Shown here: in pieces, positions 37,027-46,616 of the stretch
How positions within the stretch are numbered: position 1 is the stretch's first letter
How the letters are laid out: every line of letters begins with the position of its first letter
Assembly: GCA_030446505.1 (NCBI GenBank)
Contig: JAUJND010000003.1
Location: 30,514 to 94,513, forward strand
Reading direction: 5' to 3'
Length of the DNA: 64,000 nucleotides
Origin: Chroococcidiopsidaceae cyanobacterium YX2bin18
GTDB lineage: Bacteria; Cyanobacteriota; Cyanobacteriia; Cyanobacteriales; Chroococcidiopsidaceae
Position numbers and translations under genes: made by a program
The notes under the pieces: model-generated
Told to the model about the DNA's origin: nothing
The model's input: the letters and a program-made list of their open reading frames with translations, nothing else
The model's database searches: none

Positions 37027-38121
37027 ATGTCCCTGATATTAACTTTTTTGGGCAAAGGCGGCACTGGTCGCACTACAGTAGCGATCGCCGCAGCAAAGCA
37101 ATTGGCAGCACAGGGAAAACGGGTACTTCTGGCGGCACAAGACACCGGACCAGGGCTTAGTTTGCTCTTAAATGCCTCGCTGACCCCCGATCCGCAGGAA
37201 TTGTCTCCAAACCTCCAAGTAGTTCAGTTCAAAACATCTACGCTGTTAGAACGTAATTGGGAGGAAGTGAAAAAACTGGAGGCTCAATACCTTCGTACAC
37301 CAATCATTAAAGATGTCTACGGTCAAGAACTGATTGTATTACCAGGAATGGACAGAGCCTTAGAATTGAATGCCATCCGCGAATATGATGCGGGGGGCAA
37401 GTATGATGTCATCATTTACGATGGCAGTGGCGACGTTTCCACACTGCGGACGTTAGGAATGCCAGAAAGTCTCAGCTGGTACAGTCGCCGATTCGGCAAG
37501 TTAATCACAGATTCCGACCTAGTTAAAACAATTTCACCTTTTATCCAACCAATCGTTAGCACTGTCCTTAACGTCAATTGGAGCGGTGATATTGCCCAAC
37601 CTCCAAAAGAAGTCACTAATATTCTGGAGCAGGGCAAAGCCGCTCTTGCTGACCCGAAACGCCTCTTAGCTTACTTAGTAACTACAGAAGATCCAGCTGC
37701 TGTTGCTACTGCGCGTTATCTCTGGGGCAACGCTCAACAAGTAGGCTTAACTGTTAGCGGTGTTATTCTCAACTCCACAACAATGCCTGAAAGTGGAGTA
37801 GCTACTGAGTTTTCTCCCTTACCCATCAGCGCCGTACCTAGGAGTGCAACTGGTGACTGGCAACCACTGATCGATGCCCTGCCAAATTTCACGCAAGTAG
37901 CACAAGTTCCCAAGCCAATTGAAATAAACGTTTCAGCGCGTGAGGTGCGGTTGTTCTTGCCTGGATTTGACAAAAAGCAGGTAAAACTTACTCAATCTGG
38001 ACCAGAAGTTACTATAGAAGCTGGCGATCAACGCCGCAATATTTTCCTACCTCCAGGTCTAAGTGGCAGTACAGTCAAAGGCGCGAAGTTTCAGGATAGT
38101 TACTTGATAATTTCGTTTTAA
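37027..38121 (+). CDS. ArsA/Get3-like anion-transporting ATPase
   Basis: 364 residues. The deviant Walker A is FLGKGGTGRTTVA. A P-loop NTPase fold spans about 1-290. Residues ~300-364 form a small HSP20/CS-like beta domain (REVRLFLPGFDKKQVKL ... LPPGLSGSTVKGAKF), seen in cyanobacterial and chloroplast ArsA-type proteins. The role is probably membrane-protein targeting or assembly rather than arsenite resistance, since no ars genes are nearby. It lies upstream of chlG with 134 bases between. Confidence 0.88.
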   Translation: MSLILTFLGKGGTGRTTVAIAAAKQLAAQGKRVLLAAQDTGPGLSLLLNASLTPDPQELSPNLQVVQFKTSTLLERNWEEVKKLEAQYLRTPIIKDVYGQELIVLPGMDRALELNAIREYDAGGKYDVIIYDGSGDVSTLRTLGMPESLSWYSRRFGKLITDSDLVKTISPFIQPIVSTVLNVNWSGDIAQPPKEVTNILEQGKAALADPKRLLAYLVTTEDPAAVATARYLWGNAQQVGLTVSGVILNSTTMPESGVATEFSPLPISAVPRSATGDWQPLIDALPNFTQVAQVPKPIEINVSAREVRLFLPGFDKKQVKLTQSGPEVTIEAGDQRRNIFLPPGLSGSTVKGAKFQDSYLIISF

Positions 38122-38255
38122 TGAAAAGGCAAGAGGTAAAAGGCGAAAGGCAATAAATTTATCTCCCCTTGTCCCCTTCGCCCCTCATCCCCACAGAGTG
38201 GGGACCCCAAGCTCCCCTTGCCCCCTTGTCTTCTTGTCCCTACTTACTGAACCCT

Positions 38256-39296
38256 ATGTCAGATCAAACTCCCTCACTTCCAGACGCTAATTCAGTAGAG
38301 GCTGAACAGATACCTGCGGCTGAGGTCAATATTAATCCCAATACAGCAGCTCCTTTAACTAGCAATCGCAGTGTCATAAATAGGCAAATGCTGGGCATGA
38401 AGGGTGCTGCATCTGGAGAAACCTCTATTTGGAAAATTCGCCTTCAGTTAATGAAGCCGATTACCTGGATTCCCTTAATTTGGGGCGTTGTCTGCGGCGC
38501 GGCTTCTTCTGGTGAATACACTTGGACGCTAGAAAATGTGTTAAAAGCAGCAACCTGTATGTTGCTGTCGGGACCAATATTAGTGGGTTATACCCAAACG
38601 CTGAATGATTTTTATGATCGCGAAATTGATGCCATCAATGAACCCTACCGCCCGATTCCCTCTGGCACAATTTCAATTCCCCAAGTAGTAACCCAGATTA
38701 TCTCGTTGCTTGTGGCTGGAATTGCTCTTGCCTTCGTCCTCGATCGCTGGGCTGGTCATGAATTCCCAACAATTACAGCGATCGCCATTGGCGGTTCTTT
38801 CTTAGCATACATTTATTCTGCTCCACCTCTGAAACTTAAACAAAATGGCTGGCTAGGCAACTACGCCCTTGGTGCGAGCTACATTGCTTTGCCTTGGTGG
38901 ACAGGTCATGCTTTATTTGGTGACTTGAACTGGAAGATTGCAGTTATAACGCTTGTCTACAGTATGGCTGGTTTAGGAATTGCCATAGTTAATGATTTCA
39001 AAAGTGTAGAGGGCGATCGCCAACTAGGTTTGAAGTCATTACCTGTCATGTTTGGCATTACAACTGCTGCTTGGATTTGTGTAGCAATGATTGATCTGTT
39101 TCAATCAGGAATTGCGACTTACTTAATCACTCTGCACGAAAACCGATACGGTGCAGTTTTGCTACTGCTAATCATTCCGCAAATCATCTTTCAGGAGCTG
39201 TACTTCCTACGTGATCCGCTGAAGAATGATGTTAAGTATCAAGCAAGTGCTCAACCTTTTCTTGTTTTGGGAATGCTTGTCACTGGCTTGGCATAG
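38256..39296 (+). CDS. chlG: Chlorophyll synthase, last residues lost by a frameshift
   Basis: UbiA-type prenyltransferase that esterifies chlorophyllide with phytyl or geranylgeranyl diphosphate. NDFYDREIDAINEPYRPIPSG and NDFKSVEGDRQLGLKSLPVM are the two Asp-rich motifs; there are nine predicted TM helices. ATG 38256 (MSDQTPSLP) is the start by similarity; the frame is open further upstream through a C/T-rich repeat. The gene ends ...LVTGLA-TAG. The duplicate tail at 43876-43987 has one more T and reads LVTGLALGHAGV, so this copy is short by about six residues. Confidence 0.92.
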   Translation: MSDQTPSLPDANSVEAEQIPAAEVNINPNTAAPLTSNRSVINRQMLGMKGAASGETSIWKIRLQLMKPITWIPLIWGVVCGAASSGEYTWTLENVLKAATCMLLSGPILVGYTQTLNDFYDREIDAINEPYRPIPSGTISIPQVVTQIISLLVAGIALAFVLDRWAGHEFPTITAIAIGGSFLAYIYSAPPLKLKQNGWLGNYALGASYIALPWWTGHALFGDLNWKIAVITLVYSMAGLGIAIVNDFKSVEGDRQLGLKSLPVMFGITTAAWICVAMIDLFQSGIATYLITLHENRYGAVLLLLIIPQIIFQELYFLRDPLKNDVKYQASAQPFLVLGMLVTGLA

Positions 39297-39658
39297 GTCA
39301 TGCGGGCGTTTGAATTGGTGGAGAAGCGGTGCAATTCGCATCGCTTCCGCATTTATAAAGTTAAAAATTCAAAACATATTTATTAGGCGATCGCAGCCAT
39401 TCCACTGACGTTGGTTTATCCTAGCTGCTGCGACCATATTAGTAACAGTTATTAGATGAAGCTTTTATTACTATTTTCCATGTAAATATACTTAATTTTT
39501 AGCTAAGTTTTGTAAAATCATTTACTCTAGTGCAAATGTAGGAAGTATTGTATTGGCAAAAGAATATACATAACTTGCCCTCGCAAAATCATTCATTTTT
39601 TAGAAATATGAATAATTGCGGTGGCGGTTATCTACTCTTACTACAGGAGACTTAACCC
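39297..39658. other. Intergenic region with chlG terminator hairpin
   Basis: 362 bases. The inverted repeat GAAGCGGTGC...GCATCGCTTC (about 39322-39347) is the likely chlG terminator, and equivalents occur after both chlG fragments. No gene is seen. An AGGAG-like site lies just before ATG 39659. Confidence 0.55.
39323..39347 (+). terminator. Candidate chlG terminator hairpin
   Basis: AAGCGGTGC-aattc-GCATCGCTT stem-loop about 30 bases after chlG. The same position in the third repeat unit holds GGAAGCGATGCTG...TATCGCTTCC (46315-46341). Confidence 0.5.
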
Positions 39659-39958
39659 ATGTCGGTTGACTTATTTGACGCGAATTTTTATCGAACTGCT
39701 AACCCAGACTTGGCTGGGTTGACAACAGACACACAATTAAGGTCACACTTTCAAAGCTTTGGTCTTGATGAAGGCCGCGCATTCTCGCCGTTTGCTAATA
39801 TCAACTTCTATCGCTCTAGTAACCCAGACTTAGCGGGGCTAGGCGTGAATACCAATCAACAGGCACTTGACCATCTACAAAACAATGGTATTGCCGAAGG
39901 GCGCCGCTTCTCACAGTTTGTTGATACCAACTTCTATTTGACTGTTAACCCCGATCTA

Positions 39959-40916
39959 TAGCGGTCGCCAAGACTTATAGGACATAGACTGAAGGAAGCC
40001 TAATTCAAGCTCCCCGACCAGTTGATGTCAAAACCTATAGCTACGACCTGCGTCAAAAAGTCATTCAAGCAATGGAGCTAGATGGGATGAAGAAAAGCGA
40101 AGCGGCTCAAGTGTTCCAACTCAGTCGCAACACAATTGACTTGTGGCTGAAGCGGCAGGCTGAGACCGGAGACTACCAGGCAAAGTCGAATCGCCCCCAT
40201 CGCACAGCCGACAAAATCACGGATTGGAACAAGTTCACTCAGTTTGCCAAACTGCATGGGAGAAAACACAAGCCGAGATGGCAGCGCTGTGGGAAGGTAA
40301 TATCAGCGCTCGAACCATCTCACGAGCATTGGACAAAATCGGCTTGAGTCGAAAAAAGACGTACGGCTACCGCGAACGGAATGCAGCCAAACGTGCCACC
40401 TACGTAGCTCAACTGGCAGACATTCCCCTGGCACAACGGATATATGTGGATGAATCCGGGATGGACGAACGCGATGATTATGGCTACGGCTGGTGTGAGC
40501 GCGGAGTGCGCTTTGAGGCACTAAAGTCCGGACGAAGAGCGGGGCGAGTCAACATGATTGCAGCTTACTGCCAACGTCAACTCATGGCACCCTTCACGCT
40601 GGAAGGTGCTTGTAACCGTATCGTGTTCGAGACTTGGCTCGAAACCTGCTTAGTGCCTGTGCTGGAACCAGGACAGGTGGTGATTCTCGATAACGCTACA
40701 TTCCATCATGGTGGGCGCATTGAGGCTCTGATTGAGTCTGCTGGCTGTCGCCTGTTGTACTTGCCCCCTTATTCTCCAGACCTCAATCGGATTGAGAAGT
40801 GTTGGGCTTGGCTTAAAAGTCGGGTTCGCAAGGGTTTATCTAGCTCTGGCTCCCTTCGGCAAACCATAGAATCTGTTCTTAAAGATGCTACGTCCTAACA
40901 CTACTGACTATAGCTA
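39959..40916 (+). mobile_element. IS630-type insertion sequence, ~958 bp
   Basis: The ends TAGCGGTCGCCAAGACT... and the inverted right end TAGCTATAGTCAGTAG... share TAGC and a (T)TAGGAC block. The element sits between duplicated TA dinucleotides (39957-39958 and 40917-40918). Removing it restores the host reading frame (NPDL-SIAFGNNR), so it is an insertion into the repeat-protein gene. It carries one transposase, in two overlapping frames. Confidence 0.8.
40072..40898 (+). CDS. IS630-family transposase in two overlapping frames
   Basis: The first frame (40072-40347) has the helix-turn-helix part (KKSEAAQVFQLSRNTIDLWL). The second (from ~40263 to 40898) has the DDE domain: VDESGMDERDDYG, VILDNATFHHG and DLNRIEKCWAWLK supply D, D and E. 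A -1 shift at GAGAAAAC near 40263 would join them, either as programmed frameshifting or as an indel. Upstream similarity (TYSYDLRQKVIQAM) continues to about 40035, so the normal start (ATG 40027) is also out of frame by one base. Confidence 0.8.
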
Positions 40917-42198
40917 TAAGTATAGCCTTTGGGAATAATAGGGAAGCAGCATTTGAGCATTTGCGAACCTCTGGTGTTGCCGAAAATCTGCTTTCTCGCC
41001 TTTCGTCAGAAGCATAGACTATTATCTAGCTGTTAACCCTGATGTGAATCAAGCCTTTGGGGGCAATCGGAACCGAGCGCTGGAACACCTGGAAATTTTG
41101 GTGTCAATGAAGGGCGTAGTTTGTCACCCTTTGTTGATCTAAACTACTATTTATCTAACAACCCCGATGTAAATCAAGCCTATGGAGGTAATCGAAACCG
41201 AGCACTGGAGCACCTGGGAAATTTTTGGTGTCAATGAAGGCAGCCGATTTTCTCCTGCTTTTAATGTAAACTTTTATCGCAATGCTAATCAGATTTAGTA
41301 AACGCAGGTTTACAAACTGGTTTACAGCTCTTCCAGCATTGGACAGCCTTTGGTGCAGAGAGATAAGCGCTCTGGTACGTCAGATCCTGGGCTACGAGAG
41401 CTACTGCTCTTAACCTTGGCTTACTACCATATAGTACCACTTCGTTCAATGATTCTATAAGTGGCGGTGACAATGACTACTACCGTTTCACCTTAACTGA
41501 TCCTCGCAACATCGGAGTACAGCTTACTGGTCTAACTGGTGATTTAGATTTAAACTTAATAATAATAATGGCACTGTACTCGCGTCTTCTAATTTTAGTG
41601 GTTCTACTAGTGAATTAATTAACTAATTTGGTTTAAACGCAGGCACTACTTCATCCAAAGTCGAGCCATTTGGTAATGCCTCCTCTAGATACAATCTAAA
41701 TCTATCTATTGTTCCCTCTGAAGATGTTTTTCCTTCTCAAGAGCCTGGAGGTAGCATTGGCACTGCTTATCCTTTAAATGATGCTGTCCCGCTTGTAAGA
41801 AGCATTATTGAGCCACCTCTAAACAATGTTATTCATGATACTGTAGGTGATGCTGACACGGTTGACTACTATAGACTCAATTTGACTCGCGCTGCTACGT
41901 TAACGGCAACGCTCAACGGCTTAGACGTGGGTGCGGATGCAGATTTGTATTTACGTGACATCAATGATATTGATATTGCCCCCCTTCAGCTGGCGTTGGT
42001 CCTGATGCAATCAACAATATTCCCTTAGCCGCTGGTATATACTTTATCCGCATCGAGGGGTTTGTTGGCAGTAGCACTAACTACAGACTAACTTTGAATG
42101 CTGTCTAAGTGCTTGCAACTGAGATTTGGCATTCAGCCAGTCAACTTTATTGGAGACAGCTAGAAATACCACAGCTTGCTTCACGCTCAGCATAAATA

Positions 42199-42353
42199 AT
42201 TCTTCCACGCGGTAGCCCAATTTAGCTAAATGGATGCGGGACTGCCGCCATTTTGGTTGCACTTTTACAAATAATTCTAGATAAACCTTTCGCAATTAAC
42301 TTTTGAATTTGTTCACGCGCAGCACTGCCAATTGTTTTCAACATACTCCACCC
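42199..42353 (-). pseudogene. era 3'-end fragment, unit 1, left part
   Basis: Reads KVYLELFVKVQPKWRQSR and GYRVEE on the minus strand, the C-terminal KH-domain end of Era. It is followed without a gap by the IS4-type element; the rest of the fragment continues at 43826. It is a duplicate of the authentic era 3' end at 48573-48730. Confidence 0.8.
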
Positions 42354-43700
42354 TCAATACGGTTGGGTTAAGCTCTAAGCAGTATTGAGTACAGAAAAGA
42401 GTGAGTGTTTCAAGTTTGACTCCTGCTCCCTTGTGTATGGGTTTCTTGGAAGGAAACTTAGCTCTAGTTTTTACGACACGGGGATTACTTCTTCTTTCCG
42501 GTTCAGGAATCTGCTCATCAAAATTTCCCTCACAAGCCAAGTGAAAAAAAGGTGTTTCTTCTGGCTGCAAACGCTGGAATTTCGGAACCGCCCGACGGAC
42601 AATATTAAGTGTCCCAGTAAAGCTCAATCGTAAAGGGGACATTTGAGCGCCATCGGCAACTTGGAACATGAGTGAGCGTACAGCCCAATGCCCAATCAAC
42701 CAGCCATATACTTCCTGAACAACTTCACGGGGATTTAGAGAACGAATTGGAGTTTTGCGCCTCCAATAGGTGGACTTTGAGTTCATCAATGGTACTTTTC
42801 GACTTCCCAACGTCGATGATATTCCGTTGCCAACACTAAAGCAGGGAACAGGGTAATATTCGTTAAACTGGTAATCAATCGGTAGATTTGTGGTTCGGCA
42901 TCGGTATCAGTAGTGTACTCAATGACTCTTACCATCATAGGAGTGGCCCTTTTTCTTTGATTTCCCATCCGGTGCAATCCAACTCAAATAGGAACCATCC
43001 TCTAAAACTTTCACCACCTGAAATTTGACATTCTTCGGCACTCGTCCCAAGTAATGACATTTTTGGGCAAGAGTTGCTTCGACCATGCGATAAGAATGTA
43101 GCCCTCTGTCCCACATCAGTAACATTCCTTGTGTTACCGACCGTAACAACTTTTTTACTCTGACCCGCTCACCCATGCGGTATGGACACATTAATGCATC
43201 AACAATTAGATGTGTTCCGGCTTCAATCAATAACACCAAACCTACTTTTGGAAAAGCAGCTCTAGTTCCAGGGCGGCTTGCTGGATATCCAAAAACTCTG
43301 GCATTTGCCTCCGTATCCGGTATGTCGAACACTGTTCCATCCACTGCCATTATTCGCAGTCCTCCCAGAAAAGCCCCTGGTGTATTCTCTGTAGCTAATG
43401 GACGCACTAATAGATGAAAAAGACGGCTCATTACCTGCGAACCAATACGTTGTCTTGCTTCGCTAATTGATGATTTACAAGGAACTCTCCAATACTTACC
43501 CACTTTCACCCAAGCTTCGCTTAAACCATCAACTAAATTTTTCAGTACTGTTCTCATTGATGCACCAGACCACAAGCTCATTGCAATAACGAGACAGACC
43601 ACCAGATGAGATGGTAAAGCACGTTTACGCTCTTCATCACTATGTGTACTTGTGATCGCTTGCTCAATAACTGCTGATGGAATAGCCGTTTCTTAAGCTT
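42354..43700 (-). pseudogene. IS4-family transposase, frameshifted
   Basis: It reads from the right. ETAIPSAVIEQAITSTHSDE (no start codon in frame) leads to LVVCLVIAMSLWSGASMRTV, then GLRIMAVDGTVFDIPDTEAN with the first Asp, and LMWDRGLHSYRMV with the second. After a shift comes RVIEYTTDTDAEPQIYRLIT, then the YHRRWEVEKYH block with the catalytic Glu, then a final frame (42313-42810) with RREVVQEVYGW-like helices. Two or three indels; probably inactive. Confidence 0.8.
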
Positions 43701-43825
43701 TGAATACTATACCTGATTCGACCACAGGTGATATCACTGAGAATTCCTTAAGTTGCATTCCTGCTCAGTACGCTTGGGGACAATCATCAGTTTACCCGGT
43801 TTTGGGCTTAACCTAACCGTATTGA
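42354..43825 (-). mobile_element. IS4-type insertion sequence, 1472 bp, with 8-bp target duplication
   Basis: Terminal inverted repeats: TCAATACGGTTGGGTTAAGC at the left and, inverted, TCAATACGGTTAGGTTAAGC at the right. It is flanked by the direct repeat CTCCACCC (42346-42353 and 43826-43833). The target is the era 3' fragment. The boundaries are therefore well defined, and the insertion happened after that fragment existed. The transposase inside is decayed. Confidence 0.85.
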
Positions 43826-43875
43826 CTCCACCCTTACCAATTAAAATACCTTCTTGAGAATCGCGCTCTACATAA
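43826..43875 (-). pseudogene. era 3'-end fragment, unit 1, right part, fused to chlG fragment
   Basis: Continues the Era fragment (ILIGKGG region) after the IS element, then breaks off near 43875 where chlG sequence starts. It is part of the first era'/chlG' junction. Confidence 0.7.
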
Positions 43876-43987
43876 TTTCCTGCGCGACCCTCTGAAGAAT
43901 GATGTTAAGTATCAAGCAAGTGCTCAACCTTTTCTTGTTTTGGGAATGCTTGTCACTGGCTTGGCATTAGGTCATGCGGGTGTTTGA
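43876..43987 (+). pseudogene. chlG 3'-end fragment, unit 2
   Basis: It encodes FLRDPLKNDVKYQASAQPFL and LVLGMLVTGLALGHAGV followed by TGA, identical in sense to the end of ChlG. Unlike the main chlG it retains the natural last residues. Confidence 0.85.
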
Positions 43988-44276
43988 ATTGGTGGAGAAG
44001 CGATGCCGTCGGCGCGCTTCCACCTTTATAGAACACAGACTGCAAAATATATTTATTAGCGCGATCTCATCTCTACTAATAAAGTCGGTATAACATTGGT
44101 TTATCCTGGCTAAAGCAGTAGTGCTTTTAATTAAAATTTATAAATTTTACTTGCGATGCTATGGATGCAGGCAATTTATCTAAGTGTGTAGCAGTGTATA
44201 GAACCTGCTAGAGTAGTGCCTTGTTTTTAATGAACTCTAATGGTTGTGCTAACTATCTAATTGTAGGAGATGCTCT

Positions 44277-45665
44277 ATGGCTGTTGACTTATTTGATGCA
44301 AATTTCTATCGGGCTGCTAACCCGGACTTGACAACAGCAGGGTTAACAACAGACACGCAATTACTTTCGCACTTTCAGAATTCTGGCATAGACGAGGGGC
44401 GTCTTTTCTCGCCGTTTGCTAACATCAACTTTTATCGCTCTAGTAACCCAGACTTAGCAGCAGCGGGATTGAATAGTAATAGACAGTTGTATGAGCATCT
44501 GCAAAACAATGGTGTAGCTGAGGGGCGTCGCTTCTCACCATTTGCTGATATCAATTTTATGTAGCTACCAACCCAGACATAGCGCAAGCGTTTGGTAGCA
44601 ACAGAGAACTAGCGTTTGGGCATCTGCAAAACTCCTGGTATAAATGAAGGACGGCTGTTTTCTGCTCCTTTGATAGTAACTACTATCGGAGCGTCAATTC
44701 CGACTTAGCAGCAGCAGGTTTAAATAATCGGCAACTGTTGGAACACTTTGAATTTAATGGTCTTGCTGAAGGACGTACATCCTCACCATTTTTTAATATC
44801 AGCTATTACCTTGCTAATAATCCTGACTTAAGTGCGGCAGGCTTCAACAATCAACAGGCATATAACCACTTCGTACTTTCTGGTTTAGCAGAGGACCTGC
44901 CCCTAGCCCTTTCACTGGCGGTGACTATGCTGGTAACGCTTTAAGCACAGCTCGCAACATTGCTATAGAAGGTATTTCGGCTACATTTAGGGACTTAGTT
45001 GGCAGCAGTGATACTGACGACTTCTATGAATTCAGTGTGGGCGCTAACAGCAATGGCAACCTGATACTGAACGGTCTGAGCGCCGATGTTGATATCCAGG
45101 TGTTTCAGGACTTCAATAACGACGACATAGTTGATGCTGATGAAGAGATTCTAGGTTCCTTTAATCCAGGCACTACAACAGAGTCACTCAGTGGCGCTAG
45201 AACCCGGCACGTACTACATCAAGGTATATTCAGTTGCCAGTGTTAACACCACCTACAATCTGACTTTGTCTGCTACACCGCTTGCACCACCGCCACCAGA
45301 CTCCGCTGGAAACACACTACTCACTGCTCGTGATATTGGTACTCTCAGCGGTCCCTCTCAGCTTTAGTGATTTTGTAGGCAACGCCGATAGTGATGACTT
45401 CTATCGATTTAGTTTGAATACTGAAAGTAATAGCAATGTGTTACTTAATGGTCTAAGTACCGATGCCGATATAGAGGTGATTCAAGACTCTAATAACAAT
45501 GGTGAAATCGATGATGAAGTAATCGAATCTTCAGTCAGTAGTGACACTACGGAGGAGTCAATTAGCGCCATTCTAGCTGCTGGCACTTACTACATCCGAG
45601 TTTTGCAATTTGAAGGTGACACCAACTACAATCTGACTTTATCTGCTACACCTATACCAACGTAG
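44277..45665 (+). pseudogene. NPDL/EGR-repeat protein with pre-peptidase domains, unit 2, frameshifted
   Basis: ATG 44277 (MAVDLFDANFYRAANPDL) with four or five NPDL/EGR repeats in frames 44277-44564 and 44738-44944. Then come PPC-like beta domains in frames 45037-45246 and 45282-45665 (DDFYRFSLNTESNSNVLLNG, LAAGTYYIRVLQFEGDTNYN). At least three indels. Same architecture as unit 1. Confidence 0.8.
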
Positions 45666-45913
45666 ATAAAATACCATAGTAAATCTCCGTATAGATTTAA
45701 GTTTCCCTTATTAAGTTATTAACTTTCTTAAAGGGCTTCTTAGTTAAAATCCAGCTTAGTTCAAAATAATAGAAATCACTTCAGGAAAGTCATTAGACTT
45801 CTTACAAAAGTCTTACGTGGTTGACTCAATTCATTACATGAATTTGACTCTACAAATCTTCATAAAAAACCGCAAATTTTTTATTTTTAACGAAAACCCT
45901 TTTGCAAGAGTTC

Positions 45914-45970
45914 TATTCTTCCACGCGGTAGCCTAGTTCAGTTAACTGGATACGGAGCTGTCGCCATTGT
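45914..45970 (-). pseudogene. era 3'-end fragment, unit 2, fused to chlG fragment
   Basis: About 57 bases match the last codons of era (tail GYRVEE on the minus strand), then pass directly into chlG sequence at ~45971. It is the second era'/chlG' junction. Confidence 0.7.
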
Positions 45971-46393
45971 GTAGGAATTGCCGTAGTTAATAACTTTAAG
46001 AGTGTAGAGAGCGATCGCCAGCTAGGGTTGAAGTCACTACCAGTTATGTTTGGCGTTACCGCCGCCTTAATTTGTGTGACCATGATTGACCTATTTCAAC
46101 TCGGAATTGCCGCTTACTTGATTAACCTCCAAAAGAACTTGTATGGCGGAATTCTACTGCTACTGATTATTCCTCAAGTTGCGTTTCAAGATATATATTT
46201 CCTGCGTGATCCTCTCAAGAATGATGTTAAATATCAGGTAAGTGCTCAACCTTTCCTCGTTTTGGGAATGCTTGTTACTGGTTTGGCGTTGGGTCATGCA
46301 GGTTTGAATCAGCAGGGAAGCGATGCTGACAGTATCGCTTCCGTCTTTATAGAGCAAGTCAAAAATATATTTATTAGTGCGATCGCCAGTTAA
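45971..46393 (+). pseudogene. chlG 3'-half fragment, unit 3
   Basis: About 350 bases of the chlG 3' part (GIAVVNNFKSVESDRQLGLK, LKSLPVMFGVTAALICVTMI, then FLVLGMLVTGLALGHAG), continuing in frame past the normal stop to 46393. It has no start region; a 121-residue frame from ATG 46028 crosses it but is a remnant. It is diverged from the main chlG by many substitutions, so this duplication is older than that of unit 2. Confidence 0.8.
46315..46341 (+). terminator. Hairpin after chlG fragment, unit 3
   Basis: GGAAGCGATGCTG-A-CAGTATCGCTTCC forms a strong stem followed by GTCTTTATAG. It corresponds to the hairpin after chlG. Confidence 0.55.
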
Positions 46394-46616
46394 TTAATGC
46401 CTTTAGTCCGCCATTAGTTTAGTAATGTTACTTTAACAATGAAACTTAAGCTATCCTCTACACTTCTATATACGTGAATCTCATTGAAATTATTTGCTAT
46501 AATCTAAATTTAGAAAATATGTGTAATTAGATAAAACCTGCATAAACTAAGCCTCTTGTTTCTAATAAAAATAAATAGTTACAGGGGCAACTAGTTCCTC
46601 GTTCAGGAGATGGTCT

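Larger units (their letters stand above)
39659..42108 (+). pseudogene. NPDL/EGR-repeat protein, unit 1, broken by IS630 element and frameshifts
   Basis: It starts MSVDLFDANFYRTANPDLAGL, with an N-terminal series of ~35-residue repeats (F.NINFYRSSNPDLAGLG ... LQNNGIAEGRRFSQF). The frame is cut at 39958 by the IS630-type element, continues after 40916 (AFGNNREAAFEHL) and has several further frame changes. The end carries two pre-peptidase C-terminal-like domains (YYRFTLTDPRNIGVQLTGLT; VDYYRLNLTRAATLTATLNG) and closes NYRLTLNAV-TAA at about 42108. Probably a secreted or surface protein in its intact form. Confidence 0.75.

Noticed and set aside
38169..38255. Longer chlG start (TTG 38169) adding 29 residues
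   Set aside because: The extra residues come from a C/T-rich repeat (PSPLIPTEWGPQAPLAPLSS) and have no counterpart in chlorophyll synthases as I know them. ATG 38256 is better.
46028..46393. 121-residue frame as an independent gene
   Set aside because: It is the 3' half of chlG without start region, TM helices 1-5 or the first catalytic motif. It is a duplication remnant.
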